Shown here: positions 15,001 to 28,400 of the stretch, piece after piece
Numbering within the stretch: position 1 is the first letter of the stretch
Layout: each line of letters starts with the position of its first letter
The notes under the pieces: generated by a model
What the model was told of the DNA's origin: nothing
Seen by the model: only the letters and a program-made list of their open reading frames with translations
The model's database searches: none
Source: Dermatophagoides farinae
Taxonomy: Eukaryota; Arthropoda; Arachnida; Sarcoptiformes; Pyroglyphidae
NCBI RefSeq assembly: GCF_024713945.1
Contig: NC_134686.1
Coordinates: forward strand, 1,512,001 to 1,576,000
DNA length: 64,000 nt
Direction: 5' to 3'
Position numbers and translations under genes: made by a program

Positions 15001-16113
15001 TGCATTTATCCGAGTTATTTACCTGAATATAAATATAGTGTATTGGTTTTCAATTAATCTGTTTTTGTTTATTTCTTTGCTTACATCCATTTTTTTTCGA
15101 TAATGTTGTCCATTCGAATCGGTGTTGGATTAATCATTGATTGATAATAAATTAATGATCAAAATTAATGATTCGCTTTGGTCATTTGACTTTTTTTTTA
15201 CCCATTTATGATTATTATGGCCGAAATCTGATTCTTCATTAATTTACTTTTGTCGTGTTATGTTGTGTTGTGTTTTGTTGAAATCCAGTCTTTGAAAGAT
15301 TTATTATCTTAGTTTGATTTTCGTATTTCAAAATTGCTCAGTGACATTCGTTTAATTTAATTTATTGTTATTGCATTTTAAAAATGGATGTATACATTTC
15401 TTTCTGATGTGTTTTTTTTTTGTTGACTGGATAGATTTATGATTTTAAATATCATATTTATGATGATAATGATGATGTGCAATCCAATTCTATGGTACAT
15501 CATCATTTTTATATGTTCCTCAACTGCGGCTATCGTTAATGGTTGAAGTATGCGTTTTTCTACCTTGTTTTTTTTCATCATTATCATCAATGATTCACGT
15601 TTATTATTTGTGGTCATCTGGAACATATCTTTCGATCATTTGATATCTTGTTTTTTTTATATTTATTGAAAATCATAAACTTTTATATATCCATAGTGGA
15701 TTCAAGGCAGTGGTGGTTGTATCAATTTGGATCCAATTATTTTTTTGATTTTTTTTCACCATTCATCACATTCATTCATTTTTTTTTCTTTTGAATTATT
15801 CAAGCATAAGTTTAATTAAAATAAAAAAAATAAAATTTTTTCCACACTGCGTGTATATGATGATGATTTTTTTTCGGGTTCATTGTGATGTCACCTCGAT
15901 TCTGATTCTAAATACAGTGTCTCAGTGTGTGTGTATTATAGCGACAAAAAAAATTGACGTACTGGAAAATATGTCGTGTCACATATGTGTGAGTGTGTGT
16001 GTGTGTGTGTATGTGCAACCTTTCCTGTGTGTGTGTGTATGTGTTCACTTCATTGTCTTTGTCATTTTTTTTTCGATGAAATAGAATAGATACCGATAAC
16101 AATAATTCTTCTC

Positions 16114-16118
<5 letters not shown>

Positions 16119-16152
<34 letters not shown>
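16119..16152. repeat. (GA)17 microsatellite
   Basis: Purine/pyrimidine asymmetric repeat of 34 bp. Confidence 0.9.
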
Positions 16153-16156
<4 letters not shown>

Positions 16157-17844
16157 AAAAACACTGGATAAAATTATGAAATTCTCGTTTCATAATATAT
16201 TTGAAATCGAAAATCTCAGCTCTATGGATTTTCTTTTTCGAAACGACAATCTGGTTCAACGTTTTGATTGTTTCCATCAAATATTCTCACTGTTTCTCTC
16301 ATCACACACACACACACACACACACTCAATTCTTTGCCTTGTTATTGTTTATCAATGTTGACAAACAACATCGAAAACGACGACCCGGTGTGCATCGATG
16401 CATGAATTCCATTGAGACATTTTTTCATAGGCATTTTTTTTCGATGATTTCAGCATCATCCTTCTTACTACTACTATTGGCTTTGAAATCATCCATTTCC
16501 TCACATTCGCATTTTCACTATTTCAATTCAATTCGTATTTAATACACACACTCATACACACACAGCTGAAAAGAAAAAACATGTGATAATAGTCAATGAA
16601 TGTGTGTTATTTGATACAGATGGATTGTTTGAAAATTAAATTTTAAATTCCAAAAGAAAAAAAAAATGACAACAATAAATAAATAGAGATAACGACAATG
16701 GAAATCTAATAATAATTCTTGTGTATGTGATGTGTACTGAGAGAGAGAGGCTGAAAAGATTACCCATACATCTTGTCAACGGACATCCTAATCATCATCA
16801 TCATCATCAATGGTCATTTTGCAGTTGACAAATAAATAAAATCTTGCCATCATCAAATGTAATGTGTGTGTTTGTGTGATGATGATAATGATGATGATGG
16901 TCAAACTCTTTTTTTTATATTTGGGATTGACTTGAATAATGCTAATCTATTAGTGAAAAATTTTAATTTCAATTTTTTCCTGATAATATTCTGGTGAAAA
17001 AAAAAGAATTCCCATTCTTTCCATTATGATAATAATAATGAAGGAAACAGAATTATGACACGAGACAAAGAATCAAAGCAGGTCTTTCAATTCAATTCAA
17101 TTCTATTCAATGAATAGAATGATATGATAATCGGGCAAGAATATGGAAGGAGCCAAGGAGAAACAAAAAATGAAAGAAAAAGAAAAAGTTTTTCCATTCA
17201 TGTTGAGATAAACCCTAATTAGTTGTGTCGTTTGCATCATTTGCATCAATTGCATAAAAAAATACTGCTGCTGCTGCTACTACTACGCACACACCTAATC
17301 ATAGAACACCGTTTTTTTCATCTTTTTTTTATTCTTACTCAAGTGAATCTTTCGAAAAAGGGAAATTTTTTTAATTAAGTTGAACTTTCGATGAAAAATA
17401 TGGCCAAAATAAAAAAAAATTTACGACAATGAAAAACTATCTATGCATAAACTCTGGCCAATCGGTTCAACTTTTTTTTTTTCTCTGTTCTCTATTCTCA
17501 TTTCTATTAGCATTCAAAATTATAAGAAAATTGAAGGCACAAAAGTCAATTTAAATTTTTTTTTTCACCATTTTTATGAGTCTCAACATATATATATAAA
17601 CCAAGAAAGAAAAAAATTATTAATAAAGTCAAGTTTTTCAAGTTTTTTTCCTTGCTCAAATGGTCGTTTTTTTATTATTATTATTCAGTTTGAGAATAGA
17701 AACGAAAATGATAATTTCAAATGCAAAATGATGATGAAAAGTTTTTCAATTTCGTTTTTTTTCTCTTTCTCTCTCCATATTTTCAATTGTATGTAGATCT
17801 TTGGGAATTGTTGAAGAAAAAACACCAAACAAATAAACACAGGA

Positions 17845-17911
17845 ATCGATTGATTAAATCTGTCAATCAATCGATGTCAAAAATCTAAATGAAATCAATT
17901 CATTTAGATTT
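17845..17911. repeat. Two adjacent hairpins
   Basis: First arms 17845-17855 and 17865-17875 (ATCGATTGATT and its complement, 9-base loop). Second arms 17881-17893 and 17899-17911 (AAATCTAAATGAA and its complement, 5-base loop). The two are separated by 5 bp. Confidence 0.85.
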
Positions 17912-20512
17912 GTGGTTTTTTCTTTTTTATTTGTTCATTGTGTTGGTTGTTGCAGTAGGAGCACAAGTGAAAATAATTTCCGTTTTTAATTTAAATATTT
18001 TTTTTCTCGGTTTCCTGTGTGTCCATTGAATGTTAACCGAAATCCGATAATTTGTGATTGACCATGATTGATGTTGACGATGATGATGATGATGATTGAA
18101 AATTGATTCATTTTGATTGGTAGTTTAAGATAAGAATTTTTGACTGTTAATTTTTCGGCTGAAATGATTTTGCAAATCTGATTAGTTTTTTATCATAATA
18201 AATTTATAGATAAAAATTGAAAAAGGAAATTGAAATTTTTTTTATAATGTTAGACAATAAATTTGTTTTTGTTCTTTTTTTTTAAAAAAAAAACATTATC
18301 ATCTCAACCAGTCAACGTAGTCAATGGCCGGAAACCAGCCAGCCAGGCTTTCGTTGATCCACACCTAACGTTTTTTTTTATCAAAATAAAATAGAAAATA
18401 AAAAAAAGTAATAATCCTATATATATGCCTGTTACGTATATGTCGAAAGGGTTTAATTTTTTTTTCTCCAAAAAGTTTCCCTTACACACATACACACCAA
18501 CATTGCTAGGTTAATTTATGTGTGAGTGTGTGTGATACATTTATGAATTTTTTTTTCTCCTTCTAGCTACAATGATGGTGTTAACTCATCATCATTGGCC
18601 AAACCTTACAATGTCAAACAAACAAAGGCTAACTTATGGCTTCGAATAAAACAAAAACCAAAATAAAATTCTTAGCCAATAAATTTTAAACCCCTTTTTT
18701 CAATCCATTCATTCATTTTCAAATGAATAAATGTTTTGTTTATTTGCCTGGTTCATCATCTTGGGTCCAATTTGAGTTTTTTTTTCTTTGCAACAAAAAA
18801 AAACTATAGCTATAGAGATTATATATTAAAAACCGTTTTTCTTCATCTGATTAAGGCAACAAAAAAAAACAAGAAAAAAAACAAACGAACGAACAAAAAT
18901 TGTGCCAATAAATTCAAATTTTATAGCCATTCATTCATTCATTCATTCAGTGTCAAGCTTTATCGTCGTATTCGTATGTTGATATGAAATTATAACGACA
19001 ACAAACGAGGCGTAATATACCATATATACCACATTTGTTTGTTATTTTCCAGAAACGGTTGCACACAATCAGAATGAAAAAAAGATTTTTAGAGTTTTCA
19101 AACATCGATCGTTTGTTTTTTTCGTTGTTGTTGTTGTTTTTTGTTGTTGTTATTCCCTAATAGTTTTGTAAATAATTTATGGATATTATTATTATTATTG
19201 CAAATTTGGGATTCATTTTAATCATTCATGTCATCCAAAAATCAGAAATAAAAAAATGAGAAAAAATGTTTTTTTTTTTATTTCTGGCTCAAAACTAAGC
19301 TTTTGTGAAAATCGATTGTATTTATTTAGTGCAAGCAAAAAAAAAAATGCAGGCCCAGTTTTGTTTTTGCACGAACCCAATGTTTACACGCGTTTTTTTT
19401 TTTTTTTTGGTGGGTACAATCTTGGAACACACTTTGACGATGACTCATTGTGTGTGTGTGTGTATCGTTTTTATGATGATGATGAGGACAATCCCTCGAT
19501 TATTCATTTCATTACAGATTCTTTTATTGAAATACGATTTTTTTTTCTTTCCGTTTGTTTGTAAGAAAATTTTCATCATCTAATGATGATGATGATGATG
19601 ACGAACCCAAAATCAAACAATAAATAGATTAAGTTGTCTCATTATCCATATTTCTGGCTAGGATTTGTTTGGTTGTTTATACAAGTTCTTAGAAATTTTT
19701 TTTCATTGCGTGTCAGCGAAAATAATGACCAAACGAATTTTCATTTCATTCATTTAAATTGCATATGTCATCTACATATGATTGGCCATGTTCGATGTTT
19801 GAAAATTTGTAAAACTGGGAAATTGGAAAAAATTTTTTTAATTATGTTTCCGCTTGAATTCAAATTTCAGGATGATTATCGAAATTTTTCGTTTTGTTTT
19901 CCTTCGTTTTGGATTTTCATTGAACATTTATTATTCCCATAAACAACAAAGTAGTAGTAGTGGTGGTGATTATTATCTCTTTTTTTTTGTTGTTGTTGTT
20001 GTTGTTGTTGTTATTCTGGTGAACAAGAGGATTTTCGTCCATTTTTTTTTCTTTTTGTTTTCATTCATTACAAATGCAAAATTTATACAGTCCATCGATA
20101 CACACAAATAGTTTGATAATCCCTATTGCCATGTTGTATTTGATGGTCATTGGATGATAAGCACAAGTTTGAATTTGTAAAAAAAAAAGTTTTTCCATTG
20201 ATCAGTATTTTTGTTTTTCTTCAGAATATTCTAATCGACTTACGAATCTATATAAGTTCCAAAGTTGTTGTTGTTGTTGTTGTTGTTTTTCATTTGGAAA
20301 ATGGTCGAATTTTTTTTTTTGTTTTGACTGGAATTCTTTGGCCACACACACACACACAGACAAACAATGCATTGATCCATTGTTGTCGTATTATTTCCAT
20401 TATAATTCCATTATAAACATGAAAGAATTTTTAATTTGATCTTGTATCCACGTTTTTTTCAATACACAAACAAAAACATTACTGAATGAATTTGATTTTG
20501 ATTTGAATTTTT

Positions 20513-20522
20513 TTTCTTTCTT

Positions 20523-20558
<36 letters not shown>
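20513..20558. repeat. (TTTC)n-(TC)n compound microsatellite
   Basis: A few TTTC units pass directly into about fifteen TC units. Confidence 0.85.
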
Positions 20559-20561
<3 letters not shown>

Positions 20562-20807
20562 TCTTTGTTGTTGTTATTGTTGTTAACGTGATTGTTTTTC
20601 AACTCAATGACATGAGTTTCAGTACATTTATTATTTAGTTTAATAATGAACACACAGCAACACACACATTGTGACATTGAAAACCATATAAACCATCATC
20701 ATCATTGATCTACTTATCTCATTCAGTTTTTCATTTTCATTCTCAATGAATTTTTGACAAGCATTGTTTTGGTCATAAACAAATGCTGATGATCATCATG
20801 ATGATCA

Positions 20808-20841
20808 TCATGATGGTTGCTAACTCATGATGGTTGCTAAC
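20808..20841. repeat. 17-bp perfect tandem duplication
   Basis: TCATGATGGTTGCTAAC occurs twice back to back, next to a (GATCAT)n stretch. It is not a simple repeat unit. Confidence 0.85.
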
Positions 20842-22749
20842 GCGTGTATAAATGGGGAAGAAAACAAAATTCTTGCTATTTCTAAAATTCCTTATTTCGT
20901 CGATGATTTTTTCTCCTTTTTTTTGACAAACTTCTTTGCATTCCATGATTTCGTTTGATTCATCATCATCATTCGAACATCACACAATTCAAATGTATGG
21001 TTCAATGAATTTTCAATGAAAAACCATTTATATTTATTTATTTTGGATCGAAATTGTGATAAAAAAACAAATTTTTTTTTTTTGCAAATACAGAAACCAA
21101 TTGAAGCAAAAGAGAGATTGTGAGAGAGAGAAACAAAAATCATTTTTCTTCTTATTTTTTTTTTTGGCTTCTCAAATATCTGCATTCGTAAGGATTCTTT
21201 TCCGGATTTTTTTTGTTGTTGTTGTTGCTAGCAATTTGCTGACAAGGCGTCGAGTGGTTTTTTTTTCCTTTGGTTCATTCTGTAATTCCAAATACAGAAT
21301 TTTCAAATGGTTATTTTAGAGATTGAAAATCTAATGTTTCAATTTCAATCGAATCATTCATTTTGAATTCTTTATTCTGTTAAGTGTGTGTGTGTGTAGT
21401 AGTAGTAGTAGTGTATTTTTGTCTTCATAGTGTCAGTGAAATATGCAAAAAAAAAGAAAAGAAGAAGAAAAATTAGCAAAATATGCAAATTCTTTTCTTT
21501 TTCGCGCTCTAAAATATCGAGTTAGTCGCGTGCTTGTCAATCAAATTCACTTATGATGATGATGATGATGATCAACAACAACAAAAAGGAAAAATCCAAT
21601 TCCTATTATACAGTCTATTTCACATTTTTTAATGATAATTTCATGTCATTCAAATGGCTGAAATTTTTTTTATTTTTCTACTGCATAGGTGTGAATGTAA
21701 AGATGTAAAGATGATAAGGAAAATTTCCCGAGAAAAAAAACAGGCATTCAGTCATTTCGGAAAGTTTTTTTTTTACTCTCAAATTTCTCGTTTTTTGTTT
21801 TATATATCACGTTCAATTTGTTCAAAATTTTTAATTGTTCATTTGGGCCATGGTAATAATAAAAAAAAGTTGGTAATAACAATAATTTATCACATCAATG
21901 ATTCATCGTCATCATCGATGGTCCAAATAGAATTTTTTTTTTTTTTTTTTGAAAAATTTTCATTATTAACCAATGAGAAAAAATTGACCTTTGAAATGTA
22001 AGAATCATGTGTGCATTAAAAGTGTGTGAGTCATGCAGATCCGAACATTATTTGATTTCGGGTCCACTATTCATCATCATCATCATCATCGTAGTTAACA
22101 GTCAGAAACGAGAAAAAAAAACGAATAACCGGCTCAATTGAACCGAAAAGAAAAATTGCTTACCATTGGAAAACTAATTTGAATTACTAGCTCTCTTCAG
22201 TATAACGTTTTATGTGTATGTTTGGCTCGTCCGTTCGGGTATCATACTGTAATAAAAATAGGCAATTTGGCACGTACCACGTGTTTTTTTTTTTGCATCA
22301 ATAATAATAATATAAATAAAGTTACCGTGCTGTGAAAACGAACACACACACGCATTTCATAATTTATGTCAGTTGACTCATCATCATCATCATTGTGAAA
22401 GGAAAAAAAATTGGATCAAATTGCCTAAAATAAAACACAATTAAATTCAATGGTCGTTTCAGAATCGGTTTTTGTTGTTGTTGTTGTTGCTGCTGCTGCT
22501 GCTGTTATTTCAATTTCCACATTTCCACACACACACAAACACAGTTCATCACTTTCATTATTTGACATGAATCGAATCAAATTCATGTCGGAATTTATTT
22601 TTTTATTTTTCGTTTGTTTTTCATCACTGATAATTTGCAATCTGGGTCCACTTTTTTTTCTTGATAAATCATTCATGTCATAATAATATTCAATGATGAC
22701 TGATGTCAAATCAGATTACACAAAATTTTCATCATCATATACTAAATAG

Positions 22750-22777
22750 TTGTGTGTGTGTGTGTGTGTGTGTGTGT
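22750..22777. repeat. (GT)n microsatellite
   Basis: About fourteen GT units. Confidence 0.88.
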
Positions 22778-24582
22778 CTGTATGTGTGCTGTTTCATTTG
22801 GTATATCCAGTCATTCACTTGGTCATTAGAGTTAATTTTTGCATGATTATGATTGACATTCATTTATATACAATGAAAATAAATCTGATGATGATGATGA
22901 TGATAAGTCTTTCTGTTTATTGAAAATGTTTATTCATGATGACTCAGAATTTCTATTCCAAATGGAATAATTAAAATTCGTATTGGTGAATGAAAACGTG
23001 GAAAAAAAACATTGAGAATTTCGTTCCATTGAATTTGGTATATACTAATAATACACTTATAGTTGTCGAATTTGTTCTTTGACGATTTTGTATGGATTCT
23101 AATTGATTCTTTTGGAATGGAAAATTCAATGACATCATCATCGTCATTTCTGTTGTTGTTGTCGTTTATTTGCCAGAAAAAAAAATCCACTTGTTCTTCA
23201 CCAATAATGCATTGAGTGATGGAATCATAATCGAACCAAAAAAAAAAAAAAATCCAAATCCGGTGGATCACAAACATACACTCACACACACACTTGCACA
23301 AAAATTAGCTCATTCAATCGATTAATAAATGTTTTAATGACACACGCCTTGTTGTCGACAATTCATTGGAATCGGATTCACGTGTCTCACTATATTTCTG
23401 TCATCAATGTATATATTTCGATGATGATTTGTGAACAGTAACAACAACAACAACAACAACTGAATCTGGACTAAACCAAATATATCTGGATATCTGTTTG
23501 GACAAAGATAAAACTACGAATCTATGTGAATCTATTGAGCTGGTAAAAAAAAATTGAATCGAATCGATTCATAAAGCAATTGAACATCTATCTATTCTGT
23601 ATTTATTTCCACTACAAATATTTTTCGCTCATCATCATTGACCTTAATCGAATTCTGTATTCGTGAATGTAACCGAAACAACAACAACAAAAAAAATGCA
23701 GCTGCTATTATGACACATGTGATGGTTACATTTGTCAAAAAAATTCTTGTTTGATGATCACAACAATTTCATTTTTCTTGCCTCGAGCTTTTTTTTGCAA
23801 TTCAAATCTTCATTAGCATAATCTTTCATTTCATTTTTTGTTGTTGTTGTTGTTGTTGTTGTTTGGATTCAAGGATCGATCCAAATTGTACAATTGCTGA
23901 TGGTGTGTGTGGGTGTGTTTTAATTCTTTTTTTGTTGTTGTTGCAATAATAATCGTTTGGCATGATCAACCAAATAATAATTACAATTTGTTCTGTTCCT
24001 TTGTGTTAAAATAGGCGACAAACATTCGCAAGAAAAAAAAGATACACAAATAATTGTGAAATGTGGACTGAACCAAAACAAAACAAAAAAAAACATGAGA
24101 CTAATAAATTGAAAATGATGAAAAACAAAACGATCTTGTCCTCTATCATCAAACTACTAATAATAATCTGACAGAAATGGTGGAAAGTATGGGGGGAGGA
24201 GATGAAGGTGATATTGGTTATATTCAATATACAACAACAACAACAACAACGAAAAAAAAGCCTTGAAGAAGAACTACAAGTGCAATCAAATAGATGATGA
24301 TGATGATGATGACAAGTTTGTTACCGAAAATGAAAATCGAAATCTTGTTAAAAGACGACAAAACTACAGAGAGCGAGTGAGAATGAAACAAAACAAAAAA
24401 AAAATCTATAATATTAGAACACACACACACACACACACATCAAACAAACAAACAGAAAAAAAAATTGTTCCAAATCTATTTACCTTTTTTTATTCTAGAG
24501 AATTTTGGTTCATGTTTTTTTTTCGTCACAAAAAAAAAACACACACACATACACTAATCAAGCCAATTATCAGATAAAAATA

Positions 24583-24613
<31 letters not shown>

Positions 24614-25318
24614 GTATTCTAGAGATTCTACAGTATTCAATATTTGGATATTTGTTGTCAAGTGGATCGAACAACAACAGCGACATATTGTGTGTCCATA
24701 TATAAATTCATTATGAATGTTTACCTATTGAATGAATTCTCATTGGAAAATTTGACAAGAATAACAGAGCGCGAGAGAGAGAGAGAGAGAGAGCGAGAAA
24801 TTCGTAGCAAATATTTACATTGAATGTATGATTGAAATAATGATAATGATGATGATGATGGAGGAAGAAAAAAAAATTTCCTTTTCATTCATTCATTCAT
24901 TCATTTGTCGTGTAAAAACAATATTCACATGTTTGTTATTTGAATCAAGAAAAAACTGAAAAAAGTATCAAAATGAATCACTACTGATCAGTTCTGTTCT
25001 GTTTTTCAATTGATTTCGGATATGAATTCATGAAAAAAAAATTGTTCAATCAATTAGTGAATGTATGTATGTTGTTTGAAGCCTAGAAGCTATTTACTTT
25101 CATCATCATCATCATCAGGATGATGACAAAAAAAAATTTTTTTTTCCTTTGTAATTCTCGTTGTTTCTACTGTCGAGCTTCAAGCTATACAAAATGATGA
25201 TCATCATCATCATCATCATCGGTAGAAGCAGCGATGGCAAGCATCCATTTCACTTCATTTTCAATTCTTGTTAAATAATATAAATTATTAATCATGATTC
25301 ATTTATTTTTTTCAACAG

Positions 25319-25427
25319 TATTTCATGCTGATGATGTAATACTTTCACCACCGGAACCGGCCGATGTTGATGAAGCTGACCCGGAAGATATGGACGAAGA
25401 TTTTGATTTGAATGATGATTTGTCCTA
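25319..25427 (+). CDS. Ror: Ror exon: acidic linker before the Ig domain
   Basis: Acceptor ttcaacag precedes the exon and donor gtaagt follows. The reading frame (two bases finishing a codon, 35 codons, two bases carried on) gives an extracellular stretch very rich in Asp and Glu with a PPEP motif. This is the most 5' Ror exon I can support. The codon-splitting start shows that at least one upstream exon is missing. Confidence 0.8.
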
Positions 25428-28400
25428 GTAAGTGTATTTTCACCATATTCTAGACGATTCTATGAGTTTAATTTTTGTTTTATTTTGTTCAAATATTATT
25501 ATATAATATAAACAGTGATGATAATGAACATTCATCGACACCGCCAACGCCCAATATTTCGGAAAATGGTAATATAAACAAAAAAAAACAAAATAAATAA
25601 ATACATAATAATGATATATAATCAATATTAATTTATCTCGTCATAGGTACACAATATTATCTACGTATAGAAAAACCATTGACAAATTTAACAAAAGAAA
25701 GTGGTGAAGATGTACGATTAAAATGTGAATTCAGTGGTATACCAAAATTAAAAGTATTTTGGTATAAAAATGAAGCACCAATTGAAATTGAACCAGGAAA
25801 GATAACAACAAAATCAACAAAAATACAACCAGATCGTATTAGGGCACGTTTGGTTATCAAACGTTTGGATACACATGATTCTGGCTATTATAAATGTGAA
25901 GCCACCAATGGTTTTATGACTATTGAATCGACCGGTGTATTAGTGGTGAAAACTTGTAAGTTTTTTTTTTACCTGAAAAAAATTGATTTTTTCTCTGATT
26001 TTTTTTCTTCCACACACACAAAAAAAATATAGATATTGTACATCAAAATAATAATCTGAATAATCCACAATTTTCATCATCCGATTCGATTATGGAATCC
26101 AGGTAGGTGTTGGTGGTGGTTAATGAATTTATGATTGATTGATTGCGCCTGCAATGACAATTAAGCAATAATTAAAGAATTTTAATAATAATAAAAATTC
26201 TGAATATTTAAAAACATAGATTAAAGTATATTAAGATTCAATGATTCTTTTCTTCTTAAACACGATGAACACTCTTCATTAGAATCACTCTCTTTATAGC
26301 CATGATTTTTTTTTCATATAAAAATTGTATTCGATAATGTTGTTAATTGCGTACTTTTCTAATCAATGATCTGAAAAGCTCAATGATAATCAAGATTAAA
26401 TAAAAACAGAATGCAAACACAGTTTCAAATATATCCAAAAAATTATCAATATGCCACCATGGTTTTTGTTCATAATTTTTTATAATCAATTTTTTATCAT
26501 TGCCATCAGCATTATTATCTGTTGTTGTTGTTGTTGTGTTGTTGGTGGATCTTCAATTTGACTTATGATAACAAAATCATCATATTCATCACTAAAATCC
26601 ATTTCTTGGTAACGTTCAATATAACTTTTTTGTTGATCATTATTGTTTGTATCATTCAAATCATCATTCATTTCAATTGCAATATGATCAGCATCATTAG
26701 CAGCATTAGCAATAGCATTAACAGCAGTATCAGTAGTAGTAGAGTAGCAGCAACATCGGCATCAGTATCGACAATACTACGAGAAGCCATAATTGCACGT
26801 CCTTGAATAATAGTTTCAATATCACATTCACCATATTGATTAGTTAATTGTTCCATTAATTCATCATCAACTTCAATTTCATATTCAACATTAACATTGG
26901 TTACAGTTGTTGTAATAATACAATCATCATCAGTGGTTTCAACTGTTTTGCTTTTGGTGACAGAGACGGATTTTTTTTCTTCCATTATGATCGATTGATT
27001 GATTGGTTGATTGATTGATATGATTCAATAGTTTTTTATTATATAAGTAGAGAGTGAGTTTTTTTTTTGATGTGATAAGCAAAGTTGATTCCAAGTTGTG
27101 AACATTTTACACAATTTTATATGATTTATTCCTAAATTGTTTACATGTCAACAGTTTAAATTCATTGGATTAACATGAATGAACAAAATTGGATTAATGA
27201 ACAATTTGAATCAAGAATATATTGTGAAATTATCGATTCTTATTGAATATTCTAATTGCCAAACATAATTATATATTGTTAACAGCTGTTATTCATTGGA
27301 ATTTTCTGTTTTTTTTTTTTGGCTACTTTTTTCCATCTTTTTCTCGTTGACCTGATTAGGAAAAAAAAATTATGGTAACCCTAAATTAATTTTGTTCCAA
27401 CAATCTTCGATGTTAAATTGGTTGCACAGAAAAATTAATTTCTTTCTCTCTCTCTCTCTCTCTTTTTTTACTGGATGATAATTGATAATTTTATACGGAA
27501 TTTATGTATATGGAAATGATGGCTGGACACATCTTTCTTTGAGTTGTTTAATCCGATTTTGTTTTTTTGCTGCCTGTTCTGCCTTATCTTTTTTCTTTAT
27601 CGACCAAAAGAAAAAAAAATTTTTCTATTTTTTTTTTCGTAAACACTTAATAAGTAAGCCTTTAGGGCTTTTTAATCCACTCATTTTATCCGGCTATGTG
27701 GATATCATCTTTTTTTTTCTCGATGTAAGAAAATGACTTTTTTTTCTCATCATATCATCTTGTTCGGCTAATTTATTTTGATGATGGAACCGAGATTATA
27801 TGATAATCCCAAAAAAAAAAAAAAAAATTTACATCTTGGTTTTAACTTATATCAAATGCATGTGTAAATTTGTCGATCGAAAACAAACAAAAAACAAACA
27901 CATATCGACCGGAAATCGATCGATGATTATATAAATCCAATAAATAGTGTTGTATTGATTGATTGATCGATCAAATTGTTTTTAATAGATAGAGATAATC
28001 ACAATTTGATTGGATCAATATGAAACAAAAAAAAACCGCACATAAAACACAATTTTTGACACACTTTTTTTCAATGAACAATAATGATGATGTCTTGATG
28101 TTGTTTTAATTAATTAATTAATTAATTAATTGATTGAATTTTTAATTGAATTTTTTTTCAAAATTTATTGGCAAAAAAAATCACCAGAACCAGAATTGAT
28201 AGTGCGAAGAAAAGATGTTTAATGCCAAATTCTTGTTGCCAAAACACATGGATATTTTATAACAAAATGTTTTCAGCAGCTCTACATATTAGTTTAGGTT
28301 AATATATGGTGTACAATTAATTTTCTCAATCATTTTTGGTCTTTTATTTTGGTTTTTTTTTTCGTTTAGTTCTTTTTGGTTTCCTTTTCCCATTTTTGTT

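Larger units (their letters stand above)
1..25318. other. Noncoding, repeat-rich DNA 5' of the Ror Ig exons
   Basis: I see no supportable exon, RNA gene or transposon here. Open frames are products of T-runs and microsatellites (poly-Phe, poly-His, poly-Val, Cys-Val strings). The region is very likely intron or upstream DNA of Ror, since the 25319 exon needs a 5' partner. Individual repeats and palindromes are listed separately. Confidence 0.6.

Noticed and set aside
18301-18370. Possible tRNA
   Set aside because: No cloverleaf stems or A/B box pairs could be made from the sequence.
22567-22683. Open frame MNRIKFMSEFIFLFFVCF as a signal-peptide exon
   Set aside because: No phase-1 donor is seen and the frame is a product of T-runs.
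22930-23301. 123-codon minus-strand open frame with some non-repetitive sequence
   Set aside because: No recognisable motif, ends include poly-Phe and poly-Asp from repeats, and no promoter or neighbour supports it.
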